DNA of 64,000 nt, taken from Glandiceps talaboti. Taxonomy: Eukaryota; Hemichordata; Enteropneusta; Spengelidae. The stretch spans positions 18,115,771 to 18,179,770 of the forward strand of contig NC_135558.1 in the NCBI RefSeq assembly GCF_964340395.1. Direction: 5' to 3'. The notes below the pieces were generated by a model. It ran no database searches. It was not told where the DNA came from and worked only from the letters and a program-made list of their open reading frames with translations. The position numbers and the translations under genes were made by a program. Shown in pieces: positions 1 to 16,783 of the stretch (its first letter is position 1; every line of letters begins with the position of its first letter).

Positions 1-169
1 AGATCTTATCCTGAGACGTTCGAACGCGTCTACGTTTACGTCGCGTCGCAATCGTTCTACTGACGTTCTTCACATGATCGAATTCCCAAACATTAACACA
101 GACGGTCCGTTAGACGTAGACTGACGTGCTTGCGGCTTTTGCTCTTGCTGTATCTATGAAGAAATAATC
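1..169 (+). promoter_or_regulatory. Partial upstream block of coiled-coil gene copy 1
   Basis: The window opens inside the CpG-rich block that precedes every copy of the tandem gene. It matches about 6510-6666 and the equivalent blocks further on. It carries the near-palindrome around TTCGAA (about 18-30) and a TGACGT half-site near 122. Conservation next to exon 1 in all copies suggests core promoter and 5' UTR, but no TATA box or initiator can be fixed from sequence alone. Confidence 0.5.
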
Positions 170-2427
170 ATGTTGTCGAGTATTGAGACATTCCTTTGCA
201 CACCTGGATTGGTATCTAGGAGAGTATATCAAGGTAAGATATAAACTTTTTTCGATGTTTATCAAGAGTTTGGTTTCGATGATTGGACCACTGAGTCGCT
301 TGTTGTATCTGGCAATGCTAGTTAATGCAACATTTACAACGAACTATGTTAAATTTTGTTTCAATTCTTGTGTCTACGTACAATGCCAAAAATAAGTATA
401 TAGAGGGTACGACAACGCAACACATTTATACAGTCAACATGTCACGCTCTTACTTGAAAAAAGCTAAGACCACTGAATTCCTTTAGTGGTCTGATGTTTC
501 CATGAAATCCCGGACGCTCTCTGTCCACGGTTTGGGATCGACTAACACCTTTTAACAGTAAACTTTTCTAAAGCAGTAATAAGGGAACTGTGTCTAAATA
601 TATGACTCGTTCTTGTTTCCATAGCAACAAGTGTCAAATTAAGTAGGATATTCCACGTATAAAGTCAAGTTTCATTCTTTTACATATTTCCATCTGTGGA
701 TATAATAAAACATATTGTAACCTTGACGAGTAGTGCTGATTGCATCCTTGTCCTCAGGTATACATGAACCAATATCAAAACAATAATATATATTATTTTG
801 CTTTGTTTTTCACTAAAGTACCATTTTATAGATTGTTTATGGTTATTCTCGAAATAATATCATAATATTAACGAACGAGATAAAAAGGCCCAACATTTCT
901 TAACCCGTACACGACAATATTAATAAGATTTACTAATTATTATCTTTTTAATCTAGAAAATAGAGAGAGAAGTTTACGAAATGAAGCAAACGAAATAAGA
1001 AGGTTAAGGAAAGAAGTTGAACGAAGGGAAAAGGAAGTTGAAGATATGAAAGACACCATGCGGCGAGAAGTAGAGATAAGACGAAGAAAGATTGAAGAAG
1101 AAAGGCAGAGATTTGAAAAGGAGTTGCTAAAGTTAGAGGGAAAAGAGACGATGTTGACAGCGAGCAAGCGAGAAGTAGAGCAGAGAGAAGGACAGATTGA
1201 AAAAGAAAGACAGAGATTGGAAAAGGATATATTCTAAAGTTAGTGGTAAGAGAGAGGGTGTTAGCAGATAGAGAGGGAATAGTAGACAGAAGAGAAGGAA
1301 ATATTGAAGAAGAAAGACGGAGATTCGAAATCGAAAGATTAAGGTTAGCGGGAAGCGAGACGGTGTTGGCAGCGAGGAAGCGAGAAGTAGAGCAGAGAGA
1401 AGGAAAGTTTGAAGAGGAAAGACAGAGAATGGAAAAGGAGATATTGATTTTAGCGGAAAGAGAGACGGTGTTGACAGATAGAACGCGAGAAGTAGAGCAA
1501 AGAGAACGAAAGATTGAAGACGAAAGAGAGAGAACGGAAAAGGAGATATTACAGTTAGCAGGAAGAGAGGCAGTGTTGACAGACAGAGAAGTAGCAGTTG
1601 CGAAGAGAGAAGAAGAGATTGAAGAATTGAGACAGAGAATGGAAAAGGAGAGACTAAAGTTTGAAAGAAGAGAGACGGTGTTGAGAGATAGAGAATTAGT
1701 AGTTGAGAAGGGAGAAGGGAAGATTAAAGAAGAAAGACAGAGAATGGAAAAGGAGGTATTACAGCTTGCAGGAAGAGAGACAGTGTCGACAGACAGAGAA
1801 GTAGCAGTTGCAAAGAGAGAAGAAGAGATTGAAGAATTGAGACAGGGAATGGAAAAGGAGAGACTAAAGTTTGAAAGAAGAGAGACGGTGTTGAGAGATA
1901 GAGAATTAGTAGTTGAGAAGGGAGAAGGGAAGATTAAAGAAGAAAGACAGAGAATGGAGAAGGAGGTATTACAGTTAGCTGGAAGAGAGACAGTGTTAGC
2001 AGTTAGAGAGGTAGAAGTCGAGAAAAGAGAAGGAAATATTGAAGAAGAAAGACGGATAATTGAGAAGGAGATACTAAAGATAGAGATAAGAGAGACGGTG
2101 ATGGGAGACAGAGAACGGGAAGTTGAGAAGAGTGAAGGAAAGCTTGAAGAAGAAAGACAGAGAATTGCTCGTGATAATGAAATTGAAATGATGTCAAAAA
2201 ATGAATTTGTAGAAGAAAGAGAAATTGCACTACACAGACGAGAAGCTCATGTTTATTTTAATGAGTGTCTCTTGAGATCAAGAGAAAGTGAACTGCTGCA
2301 GTGGTTCTATCGGGTGAAGGCAAAGTATGGTTGCCAAGAAGTATGTAAACAACAATGTGAGGAAAAAGTGGAAGATGTTTGGATACCGGTCAGTTTAAAC
2401 AAGTTTGAAAATAAAATATTGGTTTAA
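170..2427 (+). pseudogene. Coiled-coil repeat gene, copy 1 (frameshifted)
   Basis: Exon 1 is 170-233 (ATG, 21 codons plus one base, donor GTAAGA). Exon 2 begins at 957 after a pyrimidine-rich TCTAG acceptor. The arrangement matches the other six copies. Exon 2 carries the long form with ten 35-residue repeats. A two-base AT insertion near 1228 (GGATATATTC where the others read GGATATTC) shifts the frame and gives a stop at 1237. The remaining coiled coil is open at 1243-2427 in the shifted frame. A single A missing near 2411 also removes the usual stop, adding a few foreign residues. Two independent indels in one copy argue for decay, although assembly error in a repeat-rich region is possible. 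The function of the family is unknown. Confidence 0.7.
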
Positions 2428-2539
2428 TTATAAATGAAAAACTAGTGTCGTTTTCAATTGTGTAAGTTTTTACTTTTTTGTGATTCAACTGTATGATGAC
2501 AATAACTTGTGTGTGGGTGTGTGTGGGTGTGTTTGAGTA

Positions 2540-2540
<1 letters not shown>

Positions 2541-2616
<76 letters not shown>

Positions 2617-2624
2617 GCCTGCCT
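2541..2624. repeat. CTGT tetranucleotide microsatellite, unit 1
   Basis: About 20 CTGT repeats lie 110 bp after the copy 1 stop, preceded by a GTGTGGGTGTGT lead-in and followed by CTGCCTGCCTG. The same repeat sits at the same place after every copy. It gives spurious open frames on both strands. Confidence 0.95.
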
Positions 2625-2814
2625 GTGGCTGTGTATATGTGTTTGTGTATCTGCGTGAACTACCAAAATAACAAGACTTTGATGTGAAGAAATAATGTTT
2701 TATTAAAAACAATGTAAATAAGTAAAGAAAATCCTAATTTCAAAAAAGGTAGATGTATGATCAAAATAAAATTAAAATTAAAAAAAATTGTGAATATCTG
2801 TATACAGGTATATT

Positions 2815-5800
2815 TATTCATGCATCTACAGGCATGCACACTATCAACACTATGCACCCTTCTATATACTTCTTCAAAAGTATAGATAGGCCTGTACACT
2901 ATCAACACAATGCACCCATCTTTATACTTCCTCAAAAGCATATACAGGTCTGTACAATATCGAAACAATGCACACTTCTATATACTCCCTCTTAAGTATA
3001 TACAGGCATGTACACTATCAAAACAATGCACGGTTCTATATACGACCTCAAAAGTATATACAGGCATGTACACTATCAAAACAATGCACACTTCTATATA
3101 CTCCATCTAAAGCATACACAGGCCTGTACACTATCAAAACAATGCACACTTCTATGTACCCCCTCAAAAGTATATACAGGCATGTACACACTAAGAACAA
3201 TTCCCCCTTTCTCTCTGTTCCCAGAAAAGTATATACATGTCTGAACACTATCAAAACGATGCACACTTCTATATACCTCCTCAAAAGTATATACAGGCCT
3301 GTACACTGTCAAATAATGCACCCATTTTTATACTCCCAGAAAAATATATACAGGTCTGAACACTATCAAAACAATGTACACTTCTATATACTACCTCAAA
3401 AGCATATACAGGCCTGTACACTATCAAAACAATGCACCATTCTATATACTTCCCCAAAAGTATATACAGGTCTGTACACTATCAAAACAGTGCACCATTC
3501 TATATACTTCCCCAAAAGTATATACAGGTCTGTACACTATCAAAACAATGCAAAGTTCTATATACTCCATCAAAAGTATATACAGGCATGTACACACTAA
3601 GAACAATTCCCTCTTTCTATCTGTTCCCAGAAAAGTATATAAAGGTCTGAACACTATCAAAACGATGCACACTTCTATATACCCCCTCAAAAATATATAC
3701 AGGCACTTACACTATCAAAACAGTGCACACTTCTATATACTTCCCCAAAAGTATATACAGGTCTGTACACTATCAAAACAGTGCACCATTCTATATACTT
3801 CCTCAAAAGCATATACAGGCCTGTACACTATCAAAACAGAGCACCATTCTATATACTTCCCCAAAAGTATATACAGGTCTGTACACTATCAAAACAATGC
3901 ACCATTCTATATACTTCCCCAAAAGTATATACAGGCCTGTACACTATCAAAACAGAGCACCATTCTATATACTTCCCCAAAAGTATATACAGGCCTGTAC
4001 ACTATCAAAACAGTGCACCATTCTATATACTTCCCCAAAAGTATATACAGGCCTGTACACTATCAAAACAATGCACCATTCTATATACTTCCCCAAAAGT
4101 ATATACAGGTCTGTACACTATCAAAACAGAGCACCATTCTATATACTTCCCCAAAAGTATATACAGGTCTGTACACTATCAAAACAGTGCACCATTCTAT
4201 ATACTTCCCCAAAAGTATATACAGGCCTGTACACTATCAAAACAATGCACCATTCTATATACTTCCCCAAAAGTATATACAGGCCTGTACACTATCAAAA
4301 CAATGCACCATTCTATATACTTCCCCAAAAGTATATACAGGCCTGTACACTATCAAAACAATGCACCATTCTATATACCCCCTCAAAAATATATACAGGC
4401 ACTTACACTATCAAAACAGTGCACACTTCTATATACTTCCCCAAAAGTATATACAGGTCTGTACACTATCAAAACAATGCAAAGTTCTATATACTTCCCC
4501 AAAAGTATATACAGGTCTGTACACTATCAAAACAATGCAAAGTTCTATATACTTCCCCAAAAGTATATACAGGCCTGTACACTATCAAAACAGTGCACCA
4601 TTCTATATACTTCCCCAAAAGTATATACAGGCCTGTACACTATCAAAACAATGCAAAGTTCTATATACTTCCCCAAAAGTATATACAGGTCTGTACACTA
4701 TCAAAACAGTGCACCATTCTATATACTTCCCCAAAAGTATATACAGGTCTGTACACTATCAAAACAATGCAAAGTTCTATATACTTCCCCAAAAGTATAT
4801 ACAGGTCTGTACACTATCAAAACAGTGCACCATTCTATATACTTCCCCAAAAGTATATACAGGCCTGTACACTATCAAAACAATGCACCATTCTATATAC
4901 CCCCTCAAAAATATATACAGGCACTTACACTATCAAAACAGTGCACACTTCTATATACTTCCCCAAAAGTATATACAGGCCTGTACACTATCAAAACAAT
5001 GCACCATTCTATATACTTCCCCAAAAGTATATACAGGCCTGTACACTATCAAAACAATGCACCATTCTATATACTTCCTCAAAAGCATATACAGGCCTGT
5101 ACACTATCAAAACAATGCACACTTCTATATACTTCCCCAAAAGTATATACAGGCCTGTACACTAGCAAAACAATGCACCATTCTATATACTTCCCCAAAA
5201 GTATATACAGGCCTGTACACTATCAAAACAGTGCACCATTCTATATACTTCCCCAAAAGTATATACGGGTCTGTACACTATCAAAACAATGCACCATTCT
5301 ATATACTTCCCCAAAAGTATATACAGGCCTGTACACTATCAAAACAGTGCACCATTCTATATACTTCCCCAAAAGTATATACAGGCCTGTACACTATCAA
5401 AACAATGCACCATTCTATATACTTCCTCAAAAGTATATACAGGCCTGTACACTATCAAAACAGTGCACCATTCTATATACTTCCCCAAAAGTATATACGG
5501 GTCTGTACACTATCAAAACAGTGCACCATTCTATATACTTCCCCAAAAGTATATACAGGTCTGTACACTATCAAAACAATGCAAAGTTCTATATATTTCC
5601 TCAAATGCATATACAGGACTGTACACTATCGAAACAGTGCACGCTTCTATCTACTCAAAGGTAGATACAGGCATGTACACTATCAAAACAGTGCACACTT
5701 CTATATACTACCTCAAAAGTATATACAGGTCTGAACACTATCAAAACGATGCACACTTCTATATACTACCTCAAAAGTATATACAGGCCTGCACACTATC

Positions 5801-6130
5801 AAAACAATGCACACTTTTATCTACTCGCGGAAAAGTATATACAGGCCTGCACACTATCAAAACAATGTACACTTTTATCTACTCACGGAAAAGTATATAC
5901 AGGCCTGTACACTATCAGAACAATGTACACTCTTATCTACTCGCGGAAAAGTATATACAGGCCTGCACACTATCAAAACAATGCACACTTTTATCTACTC
6001 ACGGAAAAGTATATACAGGCCTGTACACTATCAGAACAATGTACACTCTTATCTACTCGCGGAAAAGTATATACAGGCCTGCACACTATCAAAACAATGC
6101 ACACTTCTATATACTTCTTCAAAAGTATAC
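2815..6130. repeat. 58-bp minisatellite array, unit 1 (longest)
   Basis: About 57 head-to-tail monomers of 58 bp, 3.3 kb in total. Each monomer carries the 12-bp palindrome TACAGGCCTGTA (or an AGGTCT or AGGCAT variant), a CACTATCAAAACA core and CTATATACTTCCCC. Subfamilies are ordered: mixed monomers with a divergent CTAAGAACAATTCCC form at 3195 and 3600, then a homogeneous TTCCCC block from about 3720 to 5570, then an ACTCGCGG subfamily at 5815-6070. The monomer has no stop codon in any forward frame, so all three frames stay open for hundreds of codons (up to 786). I regard these as artefacts of the repeat. Confidence 0.95.
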
Positions 6131-6666
6131 ACATTTGACCAATGTATACGAAAAAGCCGTATTGGTCTTAGACACAACATAGCAAGGTAAATGGTTTTAC
6201 CAAATGTACAAAATACCCGGTGCCAGTTTTCAACTTTCAAAGGTCCAAATAATTTGACCAAGTTTTCTTCACATTCACATCTCTGCTTGGGAGTTCTTCT
6301 TCTTTACGAAACCTAAATAGGGCCTATATCTAAAGTAAAACTTTCACATACGGGCCTACTATTTACAGATAGACTACTTAGTACTTAGCACAAGATAATC
6401 AATCAATTGATCAATACATTTATGATATATTCTGTTCAATAGCGATGCCCGGCATAACTTTTTGAATACCGTAATGAAGTAATCTCGCGCGCACGATATT
6501 CGACGAGATCTTAACCTGAGACGTTCGAACGCGTCTCCGCCTACGTCGCAATCGTTCGGACGTTCTTCACATGATCGAATTCCCAAACATTAACACAGAC
6601 GGTCTGTTAGACATAGACTGACGTGCTTGCGGCTTTTGCTCTTGCTGTATCTATGAAGAAATAATC
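6131..6666 (+). promoter_or_regulatory. Conserved tail and upstream block before copy 2
   Basis: This block lies between the end of the minisatellite and the ATG of copy 2. The first half is AT-rich and has a small inverted repeat around GACCAAT/ATTGGTC (6136-6170). From about 6480 it becomes CpG-rich, with a CGCGCGCACG run, an element around TTCGAA and a TGACGT motif just upstream of the start. Strong conservation across units makes it the likeliest place for the promoter. No transcription start can be read directly. Confidence 0.5.
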
Positions 6667-8306
6667 ATGTTGTCGAGTATTGAGACATTCCTTTGCACAC
6701 CTGGATTGGTATCTAGGAGAGTATATCAAGGTAAGATATAAAGTTTTTGCGATGTTTATCAAGAGTTTGGTTTCGATGATTGGACCACTGAGTTGCTTGT
6801 TGTATCTGGCAATGCTAGTTAATGCAACACTTACAACGAACTATGTTTAATTTTGTTTCAATTCTTGTGTGTCTACGTAACATGCCAAAAATAAGTATAT
6901 AGAGGGTACAACAACGCAACACATTTATACGGTCAACATGTCACGCTCTTACTTGAAAAAAGCTAAGACCACTAATTTTTTTTAAAGGCCCAACATTTCT
7001 TAACCCGTACACAACAATATTAATAAGAATTACTAATTATTCTCTTTTTAATCTAGAAAATAGAGAGAGAAGTTTACGAAATGAAGCAAACGAAGTAAGA
7101 AGGTTAAGGAAAGAAGTTGAACGAAGGGAAAAGGAAGTTGAAGATATGAAAGACACCATGCGGCGAGAAGTAGATATAAGACGAAGAAAGATTGAAGAAG
7201 AAAGGCAAAGATTTGAAAAGGAGTTGCTAAAGTTAGAGGGAAAAGAGACGATGTTGACAGCGAGCAAGCGAGAAGTAGAGCAGAGAGAAGGACAGATTGA
7301 AAAAGAAAGACAGAGATTGGAAAAGGATATTCTAAAGTTAGTGGTAAGAGAGAGGGTGTTAGCAGATAGAGAGGGAATAGTAGATAGAAGAGAAGCAAAT
7401 ATTGAAGAAGAAAGACAAAGATTCGAAATTGAAAGATTAAGGTTAGCGGGAAGCGAGACGGTGTTGGCAGCAAGGAAGCGAGAAGTAGAGCAGAGAGAAG
7501 GAAAGTTTGAAGAGGAAAGACAGAGAATGGAAAAGGAGATATTGATTTTAGCGGAAAGAGAGACGGTGTTGACAGATAGAACGCGGGAAGTAGAGCAAAG
7601 AGAACGAAAGATTAAAGAAGAAAGAGAGAGAACGGAAAAGGAGATATTACAGTTAGCAGGAAGAGAGGCAGTGTTGACAGACAGAGAAGTAGCAGTTGCG
7701 AAGAGAGAAGAAGAGATTGAAGAATTGAGACAGAGAATGGAAAAGGAGAGACTAAAGTTTGAAAGAAGAGAGACGGTGTTGAGAGATAGAGAATTAGTAG
7801 TTGAGAAGGGAGAAGGGAAGATTAAAGAAGAAAGACAGAGAATGAAAAAGGAGGTATTACAGTTAGCTGGAAGAGAGACAGTGTTAGCAGTTAGAGAGGT
7901 AGAAGTCGAGAAAAGAGCAGGAAATATTAAAGAAGAAAGCCAGATAATTGAGAAGGAGATACTAAAGATAGAGATAAGAGAGACGGTGATGGGAGACAGA
8001 GAACGGGAAGTTGAGAAGAGTGGAGGAAAGCTTGAAGAAGAAAGACAGAGAATTGCTCGTGATAATGAAATTGAAATGATGTCAAAAATTGAATTTGTAG
8101 AAGAAAGAGAAATTGCACTACACAGACGAGAAGCTCACGTTTATTTTAATGAGTGTCTCTTGAGATCAAGAGAAAGTGAACTGCTGCAGTGGCTCTATCG
8201 GATGAAGGCAAAGTATGGTTGCCAAGAAGTATGTAAACAAAAACGTGAGGAAAAAGTGGAAGAAGATGTTTGGATACCGGTCAGTTTAAACAAGTTTGAA
8301 AAATAA
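6667..8306 (+). CDS. Coiled-coil repeat protein, copy 2 (short form)
   Basis: Exons 6667-6730 and 7057-8306 join in phase 1 to give 437 residues. Residues 1-22 come mostly from exon 1 and do not look like a signal peptide. A basic-acidic lead-in is followed by eight 35-residue repeats of the pattern EERQRxEKEIL..RETVL..REVEKREGxIE. Thirty-five residues is five heptads, as expected of a long alpha-helical coiled coil. About 80 less repetitive residues follow, including HVYFNECLLRSRES and a final VWIPVSLNKFEK. This is the most divergent intact copy: one C-terminal Cys of KQQC is replaced (KQKR), WFYR reads WLYR, and the intron (326 bp) has lost about 400 bp. The stop codon lies inside AATAAA, a possible poly(A) signal. 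The family is not recognised. It resembles trichohyalin-like proteins only in composition. Confidence 0.7.
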
Positions 8307-8418
8307 AGAATTGGTTTAATTATAAATGAAAAACTAGTGTCGTTTTCAATTGTGTAAGTTTTTACTTTTTTGTGATTCAACTGTATGATGACAATAACTT
8401 GTGTGTGGGTGTGTGTGG

Positions 8419-8420
<2 letters not shown>

Positions 8421-8458
<38 letters not shown>

Positions 8459-8490
8459 GACTGTCCGTCCGTCCGTCCGTCCGTCCGTCC

Positions 8491-8538
<48 letters not shown>

Positions 8539-8540
8539 GA
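8421..8540. repeat. CTGT microsatellite with CCGT core, unit 2
   Basis: CTGT repeats flank a homogeneous block of eight CCGT repeats at about 8464-8492, a variant that has spread locally. The microsatellite ends in TCTGAATGTTGAGGA, the same exit sequence as after copy 7 rather than the CTGCCTG exit used by the other units. Confidence 0.95.
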
Positions 8541-8990
8541 ATGTTGAGGACCGGACATTTTCCAAAGCTTCATCTTTAGCAGAGAGTCCTTTTGTCATGA
8601 ACTTTAAATTTATGCAGGCTTCCAATCTACTATAAAATGGTGTTGTTCCATCATTGCCGTAAAGAGGTGTAGTGGTTTCACGACTATGGCTTTGAATCCT
8701 AGGGATGTGAATAGAAGGCTTGCCCTTTCCTATGTACCTTGAAACTACGTGTATACATTTGTATTAAAAGAACAAAAATATTCAACAACTGTTCCTTGCC
8801 AGAAAAAAAAGTTGAGGATTAACGAGCGTTGACAACAGGTTGCCAAAGAATGTTTTCACGTATCCGACGTTTACCGAAGCATCATTTTGACCATCGGACT
8901 TTCCTTTCACTGACTGGCGCAAAGGGCAACGTTCACATCTTGTAAATTTCAACTGACGGATAAACATTTGACGAACTATGATACGGCATC
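8541..8990. repeat. Second copy of the array-end flank
   Basis: This stretch is clearly homologous to 40,223-41,070, the sequence beyond the last gene copy. Both have a GGACATTTTCCAAAGCTTCA-like start, GCCGTAAAGAGGTGTAGTGG and a GACGAACTATG end. The match stops at GGCATC (8990), exactly where a foldback element begins in the other copy. It lacks about 100 bp present at 40,618-40,715. It implies that copy 2 was once the last copy of an array, or was duplicated together with the array end. Confidence 0.8.
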
Positions 8991-11240
<2,250 letters not shown>

Positions 11241-11248
11241 TTCAAAGG

Positions 11249-11660
<412 letters not shown>

Positions 11661-11849
11661 TGGTTGTGTATATGTGTGTGTATCTGCGTGAACTACCAAA
11701 ATAAGAAGAATTTGATGTGAACAAATAATGTTTTATTAAAAAGAATGTAAATAAGTAAAGAAAATCCTAATTCCAAAAAAGGAAGATGTATGGTCAAAAT
11801 GAAATTAAAATTTAAAAAAATATGAATATCTGTATACAGGTATATTTTT

Positions 11850-13135
11850 TCATGCATCTACAGGCCTGTACACTATCAACACTATGCACCCGTCTATATA
11901 CTTCTTCAAAAGTATAGATAGGCCTATACACTATCAACACAATGCACCCATCTTTATACTTCCTCAAAGGATATACTGGCATGTACACTATCGAAATAAT
12001 ACACAGTTCTATATACTCCATCAAAAGTATATACAGGCCTGTACAGTATCAAAACAATGCACAGTTCTATATACGCCCTCAAAAGTATATACAGGCCTGC
12101 ACACTATCAAAACAATGCACAGTTCTATACACTCCCTCAAAAGTATATACAGGCCTGCACACTATCAAAACAATGCACAGTTCTATATACTCCATCAAAA
12201 GTATATACATGTCCGTACACTATCAAAACAATGCACAGTTCTATACACTCCCTCAAAAGTATATACAGGCCTGCACACTATCAAAACAATGCACACTTCT
12301 ATATACTCCCTCAAAAGTATATACAGGCATGTACACACTAAGAACTATTTCCCCTTTCTATCTGTTCCCAGAAAAGTATATACAGGTCCGAACACTTTCA
12401 AAACGATGCACACTTCTATATACCCCCTCAAAAGTATATATAGGCATGTACACTATCAAAACAATGCACAGTTCTATATACGCCCTCAAAAGTATATACA
12501 GGCATGTACACTATCGAAACAATGCACAGTTCTATATACTTCCTCAAAAGTATATACAGGCCTGTACACTATCAAAACAATGCACAGTTCTATATACTTC
12601 CTCAAAAGTATATACAGGCATGTACACTATCGAAACAATGCACAGTTCTATATACGCCCTCAAAAGTATATACAGGCCTGTACACTATCAAAACAATGCA
12701 CAGTTCTATATACTTCCTCAAAAGTATATACAGGCCTGTACACTATCAAAACAATGCACAGTTCTATATACTTCCTCAAAAGTATATACATGCCTATACA
12801 CTATCAAAACAATGCACAGTTCTACACACTCCTTAAAAGTATATACAGGCCTGTACACTATCAAAACAATGCACAGTTCTATATACCCCCTCAAAAGTAT
12901 ATACAGTCTTGTACATTATCAAAACAATGCATAGTTGTATATTCTCCATCAAAAGTATATACAGGCCTGTACACTGTCAAATAATGCACCCATATTTATA
13001 CTCCCACAACAGTATATACAGCCCTGCACGCTATCAAAACAATGCACACTTTTATCTACTCACAGAAAGTATATACAGGCCTACACGCTATCAAAACAAT
13101 GCACACTTCTATATACTTCTTCAAAAGGATACACA
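11850..13135. repeat. 58-bp minisatellite array, unit 2
   Basis: About 22 monomers. Most carry the CAGTTCTATATAC variant rather than the CCATTC variant that dominates unit 1, so homogenisation has been local. One divergent CTAAGAACTATTTCC monomer lies at 12,336. Confidence 0.95.
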
Positions 13136-13673
13136 TTTGACCAATTTTATACGAAAAAGTTGTATTTGTCTTAGACACAACATAGCGAGGTAAATGGTTT
13201 TACCAAATGTACAAAATACGGTGTCAGTTTTTTAACTTTCAAAGGTGCAAATAATTTGACCAAGTTTTCTTCACATTCACATCCTCTGCTTGGGAGTTCT
13301 CGTTCTTTACGAAACCTAAATAGGGCCTATATCTAAAGTAAAACTTTCACATACGGGCCTACTATTTACAGATAGACTACTTAGTACTTAGCACAAGATA
13401 ATCAGTCAATTGATCAGTACATTTATGATATATTCTGTTCAGTAGCGATGCTCGGAATAACTTTTTGAATACCGTAATGAAGTAATCTCGCGCGCGCGAT
13501 ATTCGACGAGATCTTAACCTGAGACGTTCGAACGCGTCTACGTCTACGTACGTAGCAATCGTTCGGACGTTCTTCACATGATCGAATTCCCAAACATTAA
13601 CACAGACGGTCTGTTAGACGTAGACTGACGTGCTTGCGGCTTTTGCTCTTGCTGTATCTATGAAGAAATAATC
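13136..13673 (+). promoter_or_regulatory. Conserved tail and upstream block before copy 3
   Basis: Same order of elements as before copy 2. Here the alternating CG run is uninterrupted (CGCGCGCGCG near 13,489), and an extra GTACGTA lies near 13,547. Confidence 0.5.
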
Positions 13674-16157
<2,484 letters not shown>

Positions 16158-16282
16158 AATATTGGTTTAATTATAAATGAAAAACTAGTGTCGTTTTCAA
16201 TTGTGTAAGTTTTTACTTTTTTGTGATTCAACTGTATGATGACAATAACTTGTGTGTGGGTGTGTGTGGGTGTGTTTGAGTA

Positions 16283-16283
<1 letters not shown>

Positions 16284-16365
<82 letters not shown>

Positions 16366-16378
16366 CTGACTGTCTCTG

Positions 16379-16449
<71 letters not shown>

Positions 16450-16476
16450 CCGTCTGTCTGACTGTCTCTGTCTCTG

Positions 16477-16561
<85 letters not shown>

Positions 16562-16590
16562 GCCTGCCTGACTGCCTGCCTGCCTGCCTG
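16284..16590. repeat. CTGT microsatellite, unit 3
   Basis: CTGT tract with two nearly identical interruptions (CCGTCTGTCTGACTGTCTCT) near 16,355 and 16,445, then a CCTG tail. The same interruption pattern recurs in unit 4. Confidence 0.95.
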
Positions 16591-16783
16591 TGGCTGTGTA
16601 TATGTGTTTGTGTATCTGCGTGAACTACCAAAATAACAAGACTTTGATGTGAAGAAATAATGTTTTATTAAAAACAATGTAAATAAGTAAAGAAAATCCT
16701 AATTTCAAAAAAGGTAGATGTATGATCAAAATAAAATTAAAATTAAAAAAAATTGTGAATATCTGTATACAGGTATATTTATT

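Noticed and set aside
3374-5734. 786-codon Tyr/Lys-rich repeat protein gene
   Set aside because: All three forward frames are open through the same DNA, there is no start context or exon structure, and the frame ends wherever a monomer indel occurs. Kept only as something to test.
2815-6130. Possible CRISPR-like array
   Set aside because: The repeats are contiguous 58-bp monomers with no unique spacers, in a spliced animal locus.
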